Below the pieces are notes generated by a model that saw nothing but the letters and a program-made list of their open reading frames with translations, ran no database searches and had not been told where the DNA came from. 64,000 bases of DNA, taken from positions 1-64,000 of the forward strand of contig CAYXDO010000012.1 of NCBI GenBank assembly GCA_964463485.1. The letters run 5' to 3'. The position numbers and the translations under genes are program-made. Origin of the DNA: CAYXDO01 sp964463485 (GTDB lineage Bacteria; Myxococcota; Kuafuiibacteriia; Kuafuiibacteriales; Kuafuiibacteriaceae). Of this stretch, positions 17,912-27,022 are shown piece by piece; the first letter of the stretch is position 1; each line of letters starts with the position of its first letter.

Positions 17912-19120
17912 TCAAGTCTTCTGACGCGCTGGGCCAACGTCGATGAGGGTCCGAGTGAGGTCGACCAAGCGCTGGCCTTGTTGCTCCCAACTCAGGGGCA
18001 ACGCAGACTCACGAATGACATCGGGAGTGAAGGTGCCCAGCCGTCCGATGACGTCCTCGATGGCTTCCGCGAGTCCTTTCGAATCGCCGCTCGGCACGAT
18101 CACACCGTTCTCCGGCCGGATCACCTCACGCGCCGCCCCGACGTCGGTCGTGATCACGGGTCGACCAGACAACATCGCTTCCACCCACACACATGCGAGA
18201 CCCTCGGACTTCGAAGGGAGCACGAGGCACGCAGCCTCTGCATAGTGCCGTGGCATGTCGGCGAGCGGGACCTCCCCGGTGAGCTCTATCTGCGCCGCGA
18301 CACCCAGCTCCTCGGCCCTTCGACGAAGGTCGAGCTCGGGGCTCGGAGGCCCGACGAAACGGGCGATCACGTCTTTTCTGCTCGATTTTGAAAGGGCTTC
18401 GAGCAGCAGGTCGGCGCCTTTGGCCGTACTCACTCGACCGACGAACAGAAGCAGCGGACGGGCTCCCCAAGGCGTGGCGGTGAATCGATCGGCACGGGCG
18501 GTGAACGGGATGACTTCGGCGCTTCGACCGAGTCTCTCGACGCTCCCGGCGAGCTCCCGAGAGACTGCGACAATTCGAGTCGCCGTCCGCAAGGAATAGA
18601 GAGTCCTTCGGTCGCGACTCGTCCCTCGACCGAGCGCAGCTTCCCGAACCTCGGTCCCGTGCGCGACCGCGATCGACTTGGCCCGAAGGACCTTCCCGAG
18701 CCAAGCGGCGGCGAACCCGCCCTCGTCTAGAAAGGAGCCATGGATGAGATCGACCCGCCGTTTTGCGAGCGGGATCGCGAGCGCCGCCGTAGCCGCTTCG
18801 ATCGAAGTCCTGGGAATCGGCGGGAAGGGCACGAGCGTCGGCGTCGGAGTGAGTCGTAGGAGGGCGTCCTCGAGCCCGCTCGGCCAAGCCGCACGCCCCT
18901 TCTGCTGGCGAGAAAAGGAGGAGAGTTTTCGAAAAATCGGCATCGGAACCGGCACGAGCACCTCGAAGTCGCAGTCATCGGCCTCTGCCACGACCCTCGC
19001 GGCTTCCCACGCGAACTCGGATACCGGTCGCGAGATCGAGGGTCGCGAAAACACGATGTGCACGACCCGAGGGCGGCGTCTTCGCCAAGCACGGGCCACG
19101 GCCCCGGAACAGTACAACAC
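17912..19120 (-). CDS. glycosyltransferase, GT4 family
   Basis: 402 residues from GTG 19120 (GGAG site 4 bases before); GTG 19063 is an alternative. It is GT-B: N-terminal Rossmann half with AVAHGTEVREAALG, C-terminal half with LFVGRVSTAKGADLLLEAL, and the nucleotide-sugar motif EGLACVWVEAMLSGRPVITTDVGAAREV (EX7E). Family members transfer a sugar from a nucleotide donor onto a lipid or glycan at the inner membrane. It is divergent from a second glycosyltransferase with only 65 bases between starts, so the two probably act on one glycan. Confidence 0.85.
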   Translation of the reverse strand: MLYCSGAVARAWRRRRPRVVHIVFSRPSISRPVSEFAWEAARVVAEADDCDFEVLVPVPMPIFRKLSSFSRQQKGRAAWPSGLEDALLRLTPTPTLVPFPPIPRTSIEAATAALAIPLAKRRVDLIHGSFLDEGGFAAAWLGKVLRAKSIAVAHGTEVREAALGRGTSRDRRTLYSLRTATRIVAVSRELAGSVERLGRSAEVIPFTARADRFTATPWGARPLLLFVGRVSTAKGADLLLEALSKSSRKDVIARFVGPPSPELDLRRRAEELGVAAQIELTGEVPLADMPRHYAEAACLVLPSKSEGLACVWVEAMLSGRPVITTDVGAAREVIRPENGVIVPSGDSKGLAEAIEDVIGRLGTFTPDVIRESALPLSWEQQGQRLVDLTRTLIDVGPARQKT

Positions 19121-19185
19121 CGCGCTCCGACTTCAAGCCTCGCGTGGCCCTTGCCTCACTCGTCCATTCGAACAACCCTCGGCCC

Positions 19186-20304
19186 ATGCGGGTGCTGCTC
19201 GTCAGTCAAGTCGAGCTCGACGCGGACTCAGGGAGCGCTCGACACGTCCTCGCGCTCGCGTCGGCCCTGGCTCCGCGGTGCGACCTCACCTTGATCGCGC
19301 CGGGCGAAGCGACGACCCACGGCCTTCGCCGCGTCGTTCCTCCGTTTGGATTTCGGCCCGGGGCACGCCTCGAGCTCGCGCTCGCCGCGGCGGTCGTCCG
19401 CGAAATTCGTCGGGCTCGCCCGGAGGTCGCGTACCTTCGGCTCTCGGCCTCGAGCTCCGCCGTCGCCGCGGTCTTTCGCGCCCTCGCGGTGCCCTACTTC
19501 GTGGAGCTCAACGGCCCAGTGCTCGACCAACTCACTCTTCGCGGCAGGCCCCCGTGGCTGGTGCGAATCGCGGAGCGATCCTTGAGCACCGTCGTCCGCG
19601 GAGCGCGGGCGGTCGTCGTGGCTTCTCCCGCGCTCGAACGACACGCACGCAGTTCTCTTCTCGCCGATCGGGTTCACGTGATCGAAAACGGCGTCGACCT
19701 CGAGACCGTGAGACCCGGCGATCGTGCGCTCGCTCGAGCTCATTTCGGCGTCTCTCCTTCGCTTCCCTGGGTGGGTTTGGTCGCGACACTCACTCCGGAG
19801 CTTCGCCTGGATCTGCTGTCGGACGCTTTCCGTCGACTCGGCACGCCCTCGGTGGGTTTGTTGATCGTCGGTTCGGGGCAGCAGCGGTCGTTCGTCGACC
19901 GATGGGTCGCAGAATCGAGCGCGGCGCGAAGAGTCTTGGCTCTCGGCGCGAGATCCCACGCAGAGGCGGTGCTGGCGATGCAAGCATCCGACGTCTGTGT
20001 GAACCCACACGACAGCGATCTTGCCTTGAAAGGCCTCGAGTACGCCGCCGTCGGGCGTCGCCAAGCGTGTTTTCGGGTCGACGGGATCGAGCGGCTCCTC
20101 GGGCTCTACTCCGATCCAGAGGCTGTGGTCGTCGCACGAAGCGCGACCAGCGAGGCTCTGGCAGAGGCTTTGGATCGAGTTCTTGGTGCGCAGCGGGAGC
20201 GCGGAGACCTCGAGGAGGCTGAGCTGTTTCGCGCGCGGCGGGCCTTGGGATGGGAAACCAAGGCCGAGCGCCTGCTGGCGCTGTTCGGGCGAGAGCGAAC
20301 ATGA
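19186..20304 (+). CDS. glycosyltransferase, GT4-like
   Basis: 372 residues from ATG 19186 (MRVLLVSQVELDADSG); a GTG 42 bases upstream is possible. GT-B fold: the first half has the LDADSGSARHVLALASAL helix and the second half has IENGVDLETVRPG, WVGLVATLTPELRLDLL and NPHDSDLALKGLEYAAVGRRQACFRV. The EX7E motif is degenerate (D-L-A-L-K-G-L-E), and the C-terminal donor site is less well kept than in the divergent neighbour. It may modify the same polysaccharide. Acceptor unknown. Confidence 0.82.
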   Translation: MRVLLVSQVELDADSGSARHVLALASALAPRCDLTLIAPGEATTHGLRRVVPPFGFRPGARLELALAAAVVREIRRARPEVAYLRLSASSSAVAAVFRALAVPYFVELNGPVLDQLTLRGRPPWLVRIAERSLSTVVRGARAVVVASPALERHARSSLLADRVHVIENGVDLETVRPGDRALARAHFGVSPSLPWVGLVATLTPELRLDLLSDAFRRLGTPSVGLLIVGSGQQRSFVDRWVAESSAARRVLALGARSHAEAVLAMQASDVCVNPHDSDLALKGLEYAAVGRRQACFRVDGIERLLGLYSDPEAVVVARSATSEALAEALDRVLGAQRERGDLEEAELFRARRALGWETKAERLLALFGRERT

Positions 20305-20318
20305 GAAACTGAGAAAGG

Positions 20319-20900
20319 GTGAAAGGTTCGACCCGGCTCGCGTCACCAAGGGACGTGCTGATCGCGGCTCACCCCATGGACGAGAGCTTCGTCGAAGCTC
20401 GGCCGAAGCACGATCTCGAGACTTTGTATCGGGCGCATGCGTCCGACGTGGCGCGGTGGGCAGGCCGTTTGGGCGGCCCTGCGGTCGACGTCGAGGATGT
20501 CGTCCACGAAGTCTTTCTCGTGGTGCGCGGCGAGCTCGCGATGTTTCGTGGGGAGGCCAAGCTCACGACTTGGCTCTATCGAATCACGCTCAACGTCGTC
20601 CGCCATCACCGCCGCAAACAGCGGCTCGCGAGTTGGTTCGGCTGGGCCGAGGAGGGCGCAACGCCGGCCGACGTGCTGCTCGAGCGGAAGGAAGAAATTC
20701 AGACGCTGTATCGAGTGCTCGACACTCTGCCCGAGAAGTACCGTACGGTCCTCGTCCTGCATGAAATCGAGGAGAAGTCTGGGCCCGAGATCGCCGAGCT
20801 CACGGACGTGACCGTGTCGACGGTATGGGTTCGACTTCATCGCGGGCGCAAGCTCTTCCTTCGCGCCCTCGATCGGCTCGAGAAAGGAGCCCGTCGATGA
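20319..20900 (+). CDS. ECF-type RNA polymerase sigma factor
   Basis: 193 residues. Region 2 (TLYRAHASDVARWAGRLGG, then DVEDVVHEVFLVVRG, LTTWLYRITLNVVRHHRR) and region 4 (LDTLPEKYRTVLVLHEIEEKSGPEIAEL, VSTVWVRLHRGRKLF) of the group 4 sigma-70 family. GTG 20319 is the longest reading; GTG 20355 or ATG 20376 remain possible. It directs transcription of its own regulon and usually its own operon. The next gene begins at an ATGA overlap and encodes a membrane protein that is the likely anti-sigma factor. Confidence 0.9.
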   Translation: MKGSTRLASPRDVLIAAHPMDESFVEARPKHDLETLYRAHASDVARWAGRLGGPAVDVEDVVHEVFLVVRGELAMFRGEAKLTTWLYRITLNVVRHHRRKQRLASWFGWAEEGATPADVLLERKEEIQTLYRVLDTLPEKYRTVLVLHEIEEKSGPEIAELTDVTVSTVWVRLHRGRKLFLRALDRLEKGARR

Positions 20901-21496
20901 AGTCCGCCGAGCGCTCCCCTCTCGATGTCGCACCGACGCTCGCTTCGGACGATGAGTTTAGGCGGGCCCGGCCCCTGTTCGAGGCCGCCCGCAGACAACG
21001 CTCGAGCTTCGACGGAGACGCCTATCGGAGAGTACGTGAGCGAATGAGTCTGGGCGAAGGCGGTCGGCGCTCGAAGTCACCTCAGCGTGCTCGGTGGGTC
21101 CTCGTGCTCGGAGCCACCATCTTGCTCGCCAGCGCCGCGTGGGCTCATCTCTTCTCGGATCCGCCGCCACGGCTGCCCGCCGAGCTTCTGCTCGAGCGAG
21201 GCCCTCACGTGCCTGCGCGCCTGATCCTGGAGCCGCCTTCGCCGAGCGTCGAGGCGCGCGGCAAGAGAGTAGCCCGCGTGGAGTCCGGTCCCGCACGACT
21301 CCTCGACGGCGCGGCTACCGAGTCCTCGGAGGAGCGACTCGTCGAGAACGGCGACCAGCCAGAAGATAGGGTGGCGCCTCGCGCGATCGCTGCCAAGGGC
21401 GCTACTCTCCCGATGGACTTGGAATCCATTCGGCGAGCCAGGGATCGTTCGCCCGCTCGAATCGACTACGTGCCCCGCGCTTTTCGCGACCGCTGA
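20897..21496 (+). CDS. putative anti-sigma factor, single-pass membrane protein
   Basis: 199 residues. ATG 20897 is in an ATGA overlap with the sigma-factor stop and has an AAAGGAG site. A cytoplasmic basic N-terminal helix (EFRRARPLFEAARRQ, then DAYRRVRERMSLGEGG) precedes one membrane helix (ARWVLVLGATILLASAAWAHLF, near residues 65-85), then a long extracytoplasmic tail rich in Arg/Ala/Pro. No zinc-binding ZAS motif is visible. Size, coupling and topology suggest a membrane anti-sigma factor that holds the sigma factor; this is inferred from context. Confidence 0.7.
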   Translation: MKSAERSPLDVAPTLASDDEFRRARPLFEAARRQRSSFDGDAYRRVRERMSLGEGGRRSKSPQRARWVLVLGATILLASAAWAHLFSDPPPRLPAELLLERGPHVPARLILEPPSPSVEARGKRVARVESGPARLLDGAATESSEERLVENGDQPEDRVAPRAIAAKGATLPMDLESIRRARDRSPARIDYVPRAFRDR

Positions 21497-21585
21497 CGAA
21501 GAGCCAAAGCGTCCAACTCGGACGCCGCCACGGACGGTCCTTGGCCGAGGCCCCCGTGTGCGCTCGCTTCGGCCTGGAGATGAGT

Positions 21586-21843
21586 ATGAATCGATGGATC
21601 GTGATGGTGATGCTGGCGTTCAGCGCGACGGCCTTTGCCGAAGAGACGGACACCGAGCCAGATCGCGTCGTGTATCGCAAGCGCACGGACCTGAGTTTCT
21701 CGGACGTGCGCGTCGTAGGTGAGTTGGTGAGTCCGGGGAGCGTGTATGTGTTGACGCGAAGAAGAGCCCAATTCGCTCCGCGCCTTTGGCTTCGCGCGAG
21801 CTTCTTGCCCGAGTTGATGGTTTCGACGGACACGCTCGAGTGA
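21586..21843 (+). CDS. small exported conserved-type hypothetical protein
   Basis: 85 residues from ATG 21586 (GGAG site 6 bases before). Signal peptide ends near AFA-EETD. The rest is RVVYRKRTDLSFSDVRVVGELVSPGSVYVL then RRRAQFAPRLWLR, a short pattern that I associate with small proteins found in many myxobacteria, but I cannot name a function. It lies downstream of the sigma/anti-sigma pair on the same strand (90 bases after), so it may be part of the sigma regulon. Confidence 0.65.
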   Translation: MNRWIVMVMLAFSATAFAEETDTEPDRVVYRKRTDLSFSDVRVVGELVSPGSVYVLTRRRAQFAPRLWLRASFLPELMVSTDTLE

Positions 21844-21961
21844 CGTCAAACCCACGGGCTTCTCCGATCGAGTCCTGAAGCGGACTCCTTTCTCGTTCTG
21901 GGCTATGATCCGCCCGCCACCGACCTGGGCTTCTCGAAGCCCGGGGCGGGCGAGGGCGGCC

Positions 21962-24376
21962 GTGATCGACTCAGCGCTTTGTGACGCCTGCGAACGAGGC
22001 ACCGTCGAGGACGGCACGTGCCGTGAGTGCGGCTTCGAACACGACTACGAGGTCGAGGCGTGCAGGCGCTGCCTCGAAGGTAGAGTTCGGAACGGACGTT
22101 GTCTTGCGTGCGGGGCCCGGTGGACCGATTCGGAGCCCCCGGAAATGAAACTTGCGGAGCCCGCAGGTTCGGCCCTCGACCGTGCTTCTTCGAGTCCAAG
22201 CGGGGTGGAGACGATCGACGAGCTCGCGGTCGACGGTGCTGGAGACTTCTCGACGCGGACCGAGCCCGTCGAGTCGGTCGAGATGTTCGATGAAACGCCG
22301 AGCATCGTCGGGCCGGGGCCCGCGTTCGAAAAATCGCGAACGGGCACGATCGAGCTCGGCACCGAAGACATCGAGGTCGCCGACGAAGAAAACGAGGCGC
22401 TGCGCCCGGTCGTACAGAGCGTGCCCGTCGATGGACAGGTGAGCTTTGCGAGCCGACCCGATCGACCGGCGCCCGAGAGCCCGTTTACGGTTCCAGCGGG
22501 GCTTCCGGAGCCCAGCATTCCGCCGAGCCCGTTCGCGGTGAACTTGCCCGAGCCGAGTATTCCTGCGCCGCCGAGTCCCTTCGCGGTTCCAGCGGGGCTT
22601 CCGGAGCCCAGCCTTCCGGCGCCTCCGGTTCATCGAGCTCGGACGCCCTCGGTGAACCGCGGCGAGCGCAGCGAGCCTGCGCTGATGAAGCCTGCGCAAG
22701 AGCCGAGCGCCGACCCACATCGACCGACGGAGGCGGCTGCGAAAATACCGAGCTCCGAACCGCAGCGACCGCCAGCTCGAAAGCCGAGCTCCGACGTGCT
22801 TCGACCGGGTCTGCAAAAGCCGAGCTCCGACCCGCTTCGGCCGGGTCCGCAAAAGCCGAGCTCCGACCCCCTTGGGTCGCCTGCGGCGCCCGCGGTCGTC
22901 GCGCCCGCGACCTTCGTCGGGACGGCTCCAGCCGCCTTCGGCGCGGTGGCTCCAGCCGCCTTCGGCGCGCCGATACGCGCCGACTCTGCACCGACGAACC
23001 CCTTGCCGACCGCGAGGACGAGCTCCGGAGTGCGAGAGGCGACCTTTCCACCGCCTGCGTACTCGGTCGCTGACCCGTCGAAGCCAGAGCCTCGGCCGAG
23101 GGCCGTCTCCGGCGTGTATGATGAGGTTTTTCCGCCTCCGACCTCTCTGCCTCGGGCAAGCTCATCGGTCGCCGATCCAGCGAAGCCGGCGTCTCGCACG
23201 CGCCTCGTGTCGGGCGTGCTTCGGGCGCCTGAGTCCTTTCCGCCACCCCGCTTTCCGTCTCCGGCGGAGGTTGCGATCGCTCCCTACTCATCGAGCCCGA
23301 TGCCCGACGCGTCTTCGTTCGGGGCGGTGTTGTGTGTGCATTGCGGGGTGGGCTACGTGATGTCCGGAGAGTGTTCGGACTGCGGCGCGCCGTCGAGGGG
23401 TGAGTACACCGACTGCGCGGTTTGCGGTCGGACCTCGGTGTTGCGCGGGCGTTGTTACGCGTGCGGCGCCCGCTTCGAGACCGCGAGCCTCCCGAAGGTC
23501 CCTGCTCCGTCGCGGCACGAAGTCTCGGGTCTGCGGCCACCTCCTCGGTTGGACGCGTACTCGGAGGTTGCGACGGCTCCCAGTCAGTTTGGGGCGCGGG
23601 TGTCGAATCAAGACTCCGCCGCGCGCGTCAGCTCGCGGGCTCGCGAAGCCTCTGCGGTCGCCCGCTCGCCCGTGGCGGTCGCCCCGATGTCGAGCGGCGG
23701 CACTTCGGGTATCGAAGCCAAGACCGAAGTCTTCCCCAGACCGTCGCCCGCGAGGCCGGCGGCGCCCGGCGCCTCCGGAGCCCCTTCGCAACTTCATGGG
23801 AGCTCCGACGAGTGGAGAGCGATGCCCGCCGCGCCGCCGGATGACCCGCGAAACAGCTCAGCGGGTTGGTCGGCGAGAACCTCTGGTGAACCGTCCGCGA
23901 GAAGCTCCGCCGAGCTCCCCGCTCGGCCTGCGAGAAGCTCTGCGGAGCTGCCTGCGCAACCCGGGCGTCCCGCCGACGAGCCCCGGCCGCACGCGCCTAG
24001 ACCTCCCCAGTCGGTACAAGGCCAAGCTCCGACCGTCGAGAAGCTCGGTGTGGCGACTCAAGTCAAACGGGGCAGCATCGTGGCAGGTCGGGCGCCGGTG
24101 CGGCAACAGGGCGCCGGAGCTCCTCCGCGAACTCATCGCCTCGACGGAGCGCCGCAGTCCAACCCAGACGCGCCCAAGGTGATCGTGGGGCAGCGAATCT
24201 CTCCGCCCCAGCGCTGCGCGCGTTGTGGATTCGATCTCCCCGAGCCTCGCCCCAAGCGCTGCCCGGGCTGCCGCGCGATCCTCGACGAGCCAACTCACAA
24301 GAAGTGCCGCGGCTGCGGCCACGTCAACAAAGGTGATCTCGTCGAATGCGTTCGCTGCCGGACTCCGCTCGACTGA
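21962..24376 (+). CDS. long zinc-ribbon protein with low-complexity linkers
   Basis: About 804 residues. Three CxxC zinc-ribbon clusters: N-terminal (CDACERGTVEDGTCRECGF, then CRRCLEG...CLACGA), central (CVHCGVGYVMSGECSDCGA, then CAVCGRTSVLRGRCYACGA) and C-terminal (CARCGFDLPEPRPKRCPGC, CRGCGHV, CVRCRTPLD). Long Pro/Ser/Ala-rich repeats connect them, including tandem copies of AGLPEPS and KPSSDPLRPG. GTG 21962 is preferred over the ATG 57 bases earlier because the conserved CDACERG block starts shortly after; the upstream residues look non-coding. Such ribbons often bind RNA or act as rubredoxin-like anchors; no function can be assigned. Confidence 0.75.
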   Translation: MIDSALCDACERGTVEDGTCRECGFEHDYEVEACRRCLEGRVRNGRCLACGARWTDSEPPEMKLAEPAGSALDRASSSPSGVETIDELAVDGAGDFSTRTEPVESVEMFDETPSIVGPGPAFEKSRTGTIELGTEDIEVADEENEALRPVVQSVPVDGQVSFASRPDRPAPESPFTVPAGLPEPSIPPSPFAVNLPEPSIPAPPSPFAVPAGLPEPSLPAPPVHRARTPSVNRGERSEPALMKPAQEPSADPHRPTEAAAKIPSSEPQRPPARKPSSDVLRPGLQKPSSDPLRPGPQKPSSDPLGSPAAPAVVAPATFVGTAPAAFGAVAPAAFGAPIRADSAPTNPLPTARTSSGVREATFPPPAYSVADPSKPEPRPRAVSGVYDEVFPPPTSLPRASSSVADPAKPASRTRLVSGVLRAPESFPPPRFPSPAEVAIAPYSSSPMPDASSFGAVLCVHCGVGYVMSGECSDCGAPSRGEYTDCAVCGRTSVLRGRCYACGARFETASLPKVPAPSRHEVSGLRPPPRLDAYSEVATAPSQFGARVSNQDSAARVSSRAREASAVARSPVAVAPMSSGGTSGIEAKTEVFPRPSPARPAAPGASGAPSQLHGSSDEWRAMPAAPPDDPRNSSAGWSARTSGEPSARSSAELPARPARSSAELPAQPGRPADEPRPHAPRPPQSVQGQAPTVEKLGVATQVKRGSIVAGRAPVRQQGAGAPPRTHRLDGAPQSNPDAPKVIVGQRISPPQRCARCGFDLPEPRPKRCPGCRAILDEPTHKKCRGCGHVNKGDLVECVRCRTPLD

Positions 24377-24478
24377 GCAGGATGATTCCCGCGAACTGAG
24401 GACTATTTATGTCCCATCGGAACGATTTCCGCGCCGCTTTCTCTTGCACCTCCGTGAGCGGATGTTTATTCGATCTCC

Positions 24479-24991
24479 ATGAAGCTCACCCAACAATCGA
24501 TGGAAAACGCCGCTGCCTTCTACCTGGAGCGCTTTCCAGCTTCCTCCAACCATCTTCGCAGAGTCTTGCAGCGCAAGGCCCAGCGGACGGTTGGGTATGC
24601 GGACGCCGACCCTCGTCTGATCCACGAGCTCATCGCTGCGACCGTCTCTCGGATGATCGATCGGGGTCTGCTCGACGACGGCGCCTATGCACGCGCGCTG
24701 GTGCAGAGTCTTCACGGACGCGGTTGGGCGCTCCGGAAAATCACGGCGCGTTTGAGGTCCAAAGGGCTCGGCGAATCCGAAGTCCACGAAGCGCTCCTCG
24801 GGCTCCCGATGGAAACACAAAAACTCGACGAGGCGGCGGCCTGGGTCATGGCCCGGCGAAAGCGGCTTGGTCCCTTCCGTGACCCCGAGACACGCAAGGA
24901 CCGTCGGGCTCGTGATCTCGGGGTCTTGGCTCGCGCTGGATTCTCTTGGTCAGTCGCCAAGACGATCGTTGACGGTGCAGTTGATCGATGA
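24479..24991 (+). CDS. recX: regulatory protein RecX
   Basis: 170 residues. RecX modulates RecA filament activity during homologous recombination. The family pattern is LRRVLQRKAQR near residue 27, LDDGAYARALVQSLHGRGWALRKITARLRSKGL (three-helix module) and ESEVHEALLGL, FSWSVAKTIVDG at the end. A GAG-type weak ribosome site precedes ATG 24479. recA is not nearby in this window. Confidence 0.88.
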   Translation: MKLTQQSMENAAAFYLERFPASSNHLRRVLQRKAQRTVGYADADPRLIHELIAATVSRMIDRGLLDDGAYARALVQSLHGRGWALRKITARLRSKGLGESEVHEALLGLPMETQKLDEAAAWVMARRKRLGPFRDPETRKDRRARDLGVLARAGFSWSVAKTIVDGAVDR

Positions 24992-25078
24992 CGCCTCTCT
25001 CGTTCGAGGGCACACCGCGGATGGTGACGCCCTCGCGATTCGATGCTACGCAAGGTCTGGACACCAAAGGAGGTCGGG

Positions 25079-26152
25079 ATGACGACGGCCAATCGAGATG
25101 ACGTCGCGTTCCTGCGACGGACCGTGTTGCTCCGGTCCCTGCCGGACGAGGTTTTGAACTGGATTCTCGAACGCGGGGAGCTCATGCACCTCGGCGCCGG
25201 GCGGATCATCTTCGCGGAAGGCAACGCGGGGTTCGACATCTACGTGGTGAAGTCGGGCATCGTCGAAGTGATCAAGAATCACCCCGACCGCGGTCCGCAC
25301 GTGGTGAGCTATCAAAGCGCGGGCGACTGTTTCGGAGAGATGTCCTTCATCACTGGCCTGTTGCGGAGCGCCACCGTGCGAGTGCCGACGCGCGCGGAGA
25401 TCTTTCGAATTCCCGCCGACGCTTTCGACCAGCTCCTTCACGAATATCCGGAGGTCTCGCTGGCGCTCGCGAAGGTGCTCGCGTATCGCCTGCAAATCGC
25501 CAACGAGCTGCACGCCGAGGAGAAGTTTCGGCCGACTCACCTTTCGGGCGATCTGGCTTTCTTCGATGTGCCCGACGTCCTTCAGACGCTGACCCAAGGG
25601 CGGCGCACGGGCGTCATGCGCCTCAAGACCTCCAACGCCGAGCTCGGTGACGTGTTGTTGTACTTCGACGAAGGTTCCATTCGGCATGCGCAGGCGGGGC
25701 CGCTGCGCGGCAGGGAAGCTCTCTTGTGGCTCTTCGGTCGTCGGCTGATGGGCAGCTTCGAGTTCGAGACCAGCGAGCGATATTCAGGGCCCGACGACGA
25801 GCAGGGGCTGGACGACAGCCCGATGGGTTTGTTGCTGGAGGCGGCGCGGCGCAAAGACGAGATCGACGAGGTCAAAGCCGCGATGCCCGGTCCCGAGCAC
25901 GTCTTCAAACGGTCCGCCGGGGAGCTTCCGTGGGCGGAGGCCGTCCCGCGTCCCGCCGAGGAGGAAGAGGAGACTTCGATCGGTTCCTGGGCGCCGCGTA
26001 CGGAAGATGAGCTCCAGCTGGCGCGCCAGGTTTGGTACGGCTTGGGTCATGGGATGAGCTACGGACAAATCGTGGCGAGCTTTTCGAACCAAGAATATTC
26101 GGTGCAGCGCATGCTCTACACGCTTGCGAAGAGTCTCAAGATCATCACGTGA
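25079..26152 (+). CDS. cyclic nucleotide-binding-domain protein with DUF4388 and C-terminal helix
   Basis: 357 residues. Strong GGAGG site before ATG 25079. Residues 10-130 form a CNB beta roll (YVVKSGIVEVIKNH, GDCFGEMSFITGLLRSATVRVPTRA). Residues 150-245 are DUF4388 (LTQGRRTGVMRLKTSNAELGDVLLYFDEGSIRHAQ, GREALLWLFGRRLMGSFEFE), a domain seen in Frz/PilZ-like myxobacterial signalling proteins. The end is a helix, QLARQVWYGLGHGMSY. It probably reads a nucleotide signal without binding DNA, since no HTH is visible. It lies alone downstream of recX. Confidence 0.85.
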   Translation: MTTANRDDVAFLRRTVLLRSLPDEVLNWILERGELMHLGAGRIIFAEGNAGFDIYVVKSGIVEVIKNHPDRGPHVVSYQSAGDCFGEMSFITGLLRSATVRVPTRAEIFRIPADAFDQLLHEYPEVSLALAKVLAYRLQIANELHAEEKFRPTHLSGDLAFFDVPDVLQTLTQGRRTGVMRLKTSNAELGDVLLYFDEGSIRHAQAGPLRGREALLWLFGRRLMGSFEFETSERYSGPDDEQGLDDSPMGLLLEAARRKDEIDEVKAAMPGPEHVFKRSAGELPWAEAVPRPAEEEEETSIGSWAPRTEDELQLARQVWYGLGHGMSYGQIVASFSNQEYSVQRMLYTLAKSLKIIT

Positions 26153-26272
26153 GCGGTCATCGTGCCGGTCATCGTGCCGCGTCTTCAACCGGAGGCACGA
26201 GCACCTCTTGGCATGCTCGCGCGCCTTGACGCGCGGCTGGCGATTTCCTATCGGTCTCGCGCTGGAGGCCTC

Positions 26273-26815
26273 ATGAATCAGTTCATTCGCACTTTCGTTC
26301 CTACCGCTGGTTTGGCGGCGCTGCTGTTGGGCTGCCCTGCCGAATCGCCGAGCGGAAAGCCCGCCGCGTCGCCGCCCGCGAACGCCGCGAGCGGGCCCGC
26401 CGCGCCGGCCAATCCCCCCGCGACGCCGGCGCCTGCGCCGGGAGTTGAGCCCGGAGCCGCACCCGGAGCCGCACCCGGAGCCGCTCCCGGAGCCGCGCCT
26501 GCGGCAGGGGGCGAGGCCGCTCCCGATCCGATGGGCGAAGCCGACATGATCTTCAACACTCGTTGCGCGACCTGCCACGGGCCCCAAGGAAAGGGCGACG
26601 GCGCCGCGGCTGCGGCGCTCAATCCCAAGCCGCGTTCGTTCGCCGATGCCGAGTGGCAGAAGACGGTCACCGACGAGCACATCGGCACGGTGATCGTGAA
26701 GGGTGGCGCTGCGGCCGGCAAATCGCCGTTGATGGCGCCGAACCCAGACCTCGAGGCCAAGCCGGAGGTCGTCAAAGCCCTCGTGGCTCGCGTCCGAAAG
26801 CTCGGCGGGAGCTGA
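26273..26815 (+). CDS. cytochrome c lipoprotein
   Basis: 180 residues. Strong GGAGG site before ATG 26273. Type II signal MNQFIRTFVPTAGLAALLLGC with lipobox Cys21, then a Pro/Ala-rich spacer with repeated APGA units (about residues 30-80), then a class I c-type domain with CATCHG haem motif and axial Met in KSPLMAPN region. Electron carrier on the periplasmic side. The next gene begins 2 bases after the stop. The haem partner is not adjacent to an oxidase here. Confidence 0.85.
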   Translation: MNQFIRTFVPTAGLAALLLGCPAESPSGKPAASPPANAASGPAAPANPPATPAPAPGVEPGAAPGAAPGAAPGAAPAAGGEAAPDPMGEADMIFNTRCATCHGPQGKGDGAAAAALNPKPRSFADAEWQKTVTDEHIGTVIVKGGAAAGKSPLMAPNPDLEAKPEVVKALVARVRKLGGS

Positions 26816-26817
26816 GT

Positions 26818-27015
26818 GTGGCGGCGGCCTGGGAATACAAGGTCGTCGTCTTGCCAGCGTCGAAGTATGACGTGGACGCCGAGATCTTGAACCTTCACGG
26901 AGAGAAGGGCTGGGAGCTCGTCACCGTCTTGCTCGACGCCTCGAACCACCGAGCCTGCTATTTCAAGCGCGGTGCTGACGTCGTGCCGGAAGAAACCGAG
27001 CCCGGGCTCGGATGA
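26818..27015 (+). CDS. DUF4177-type small protein
   Basis: 65 residues starting at GTG 26818, two bases after the cytochrome stop, behind a GGGAG site. It has the alternation of DUF4177 proteins: AWEYKVVVLPASKYDV, LNLHGEKGWELVTVLL, and a final RACYFKRG strand. This family is small, cytoplasmic and of unknown function. The start must be near here because the frame is occupied upstream by the cytochrome gene in another phase. Confidence 0.75.
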   Translation: MAAAWEYKVVVLPASKYDVDAEILNLHGEKGWELVTVLLDASNHRACYFKRGADVVPEETEPGLG

Positions 27016-27022
27016 TTTCCGA

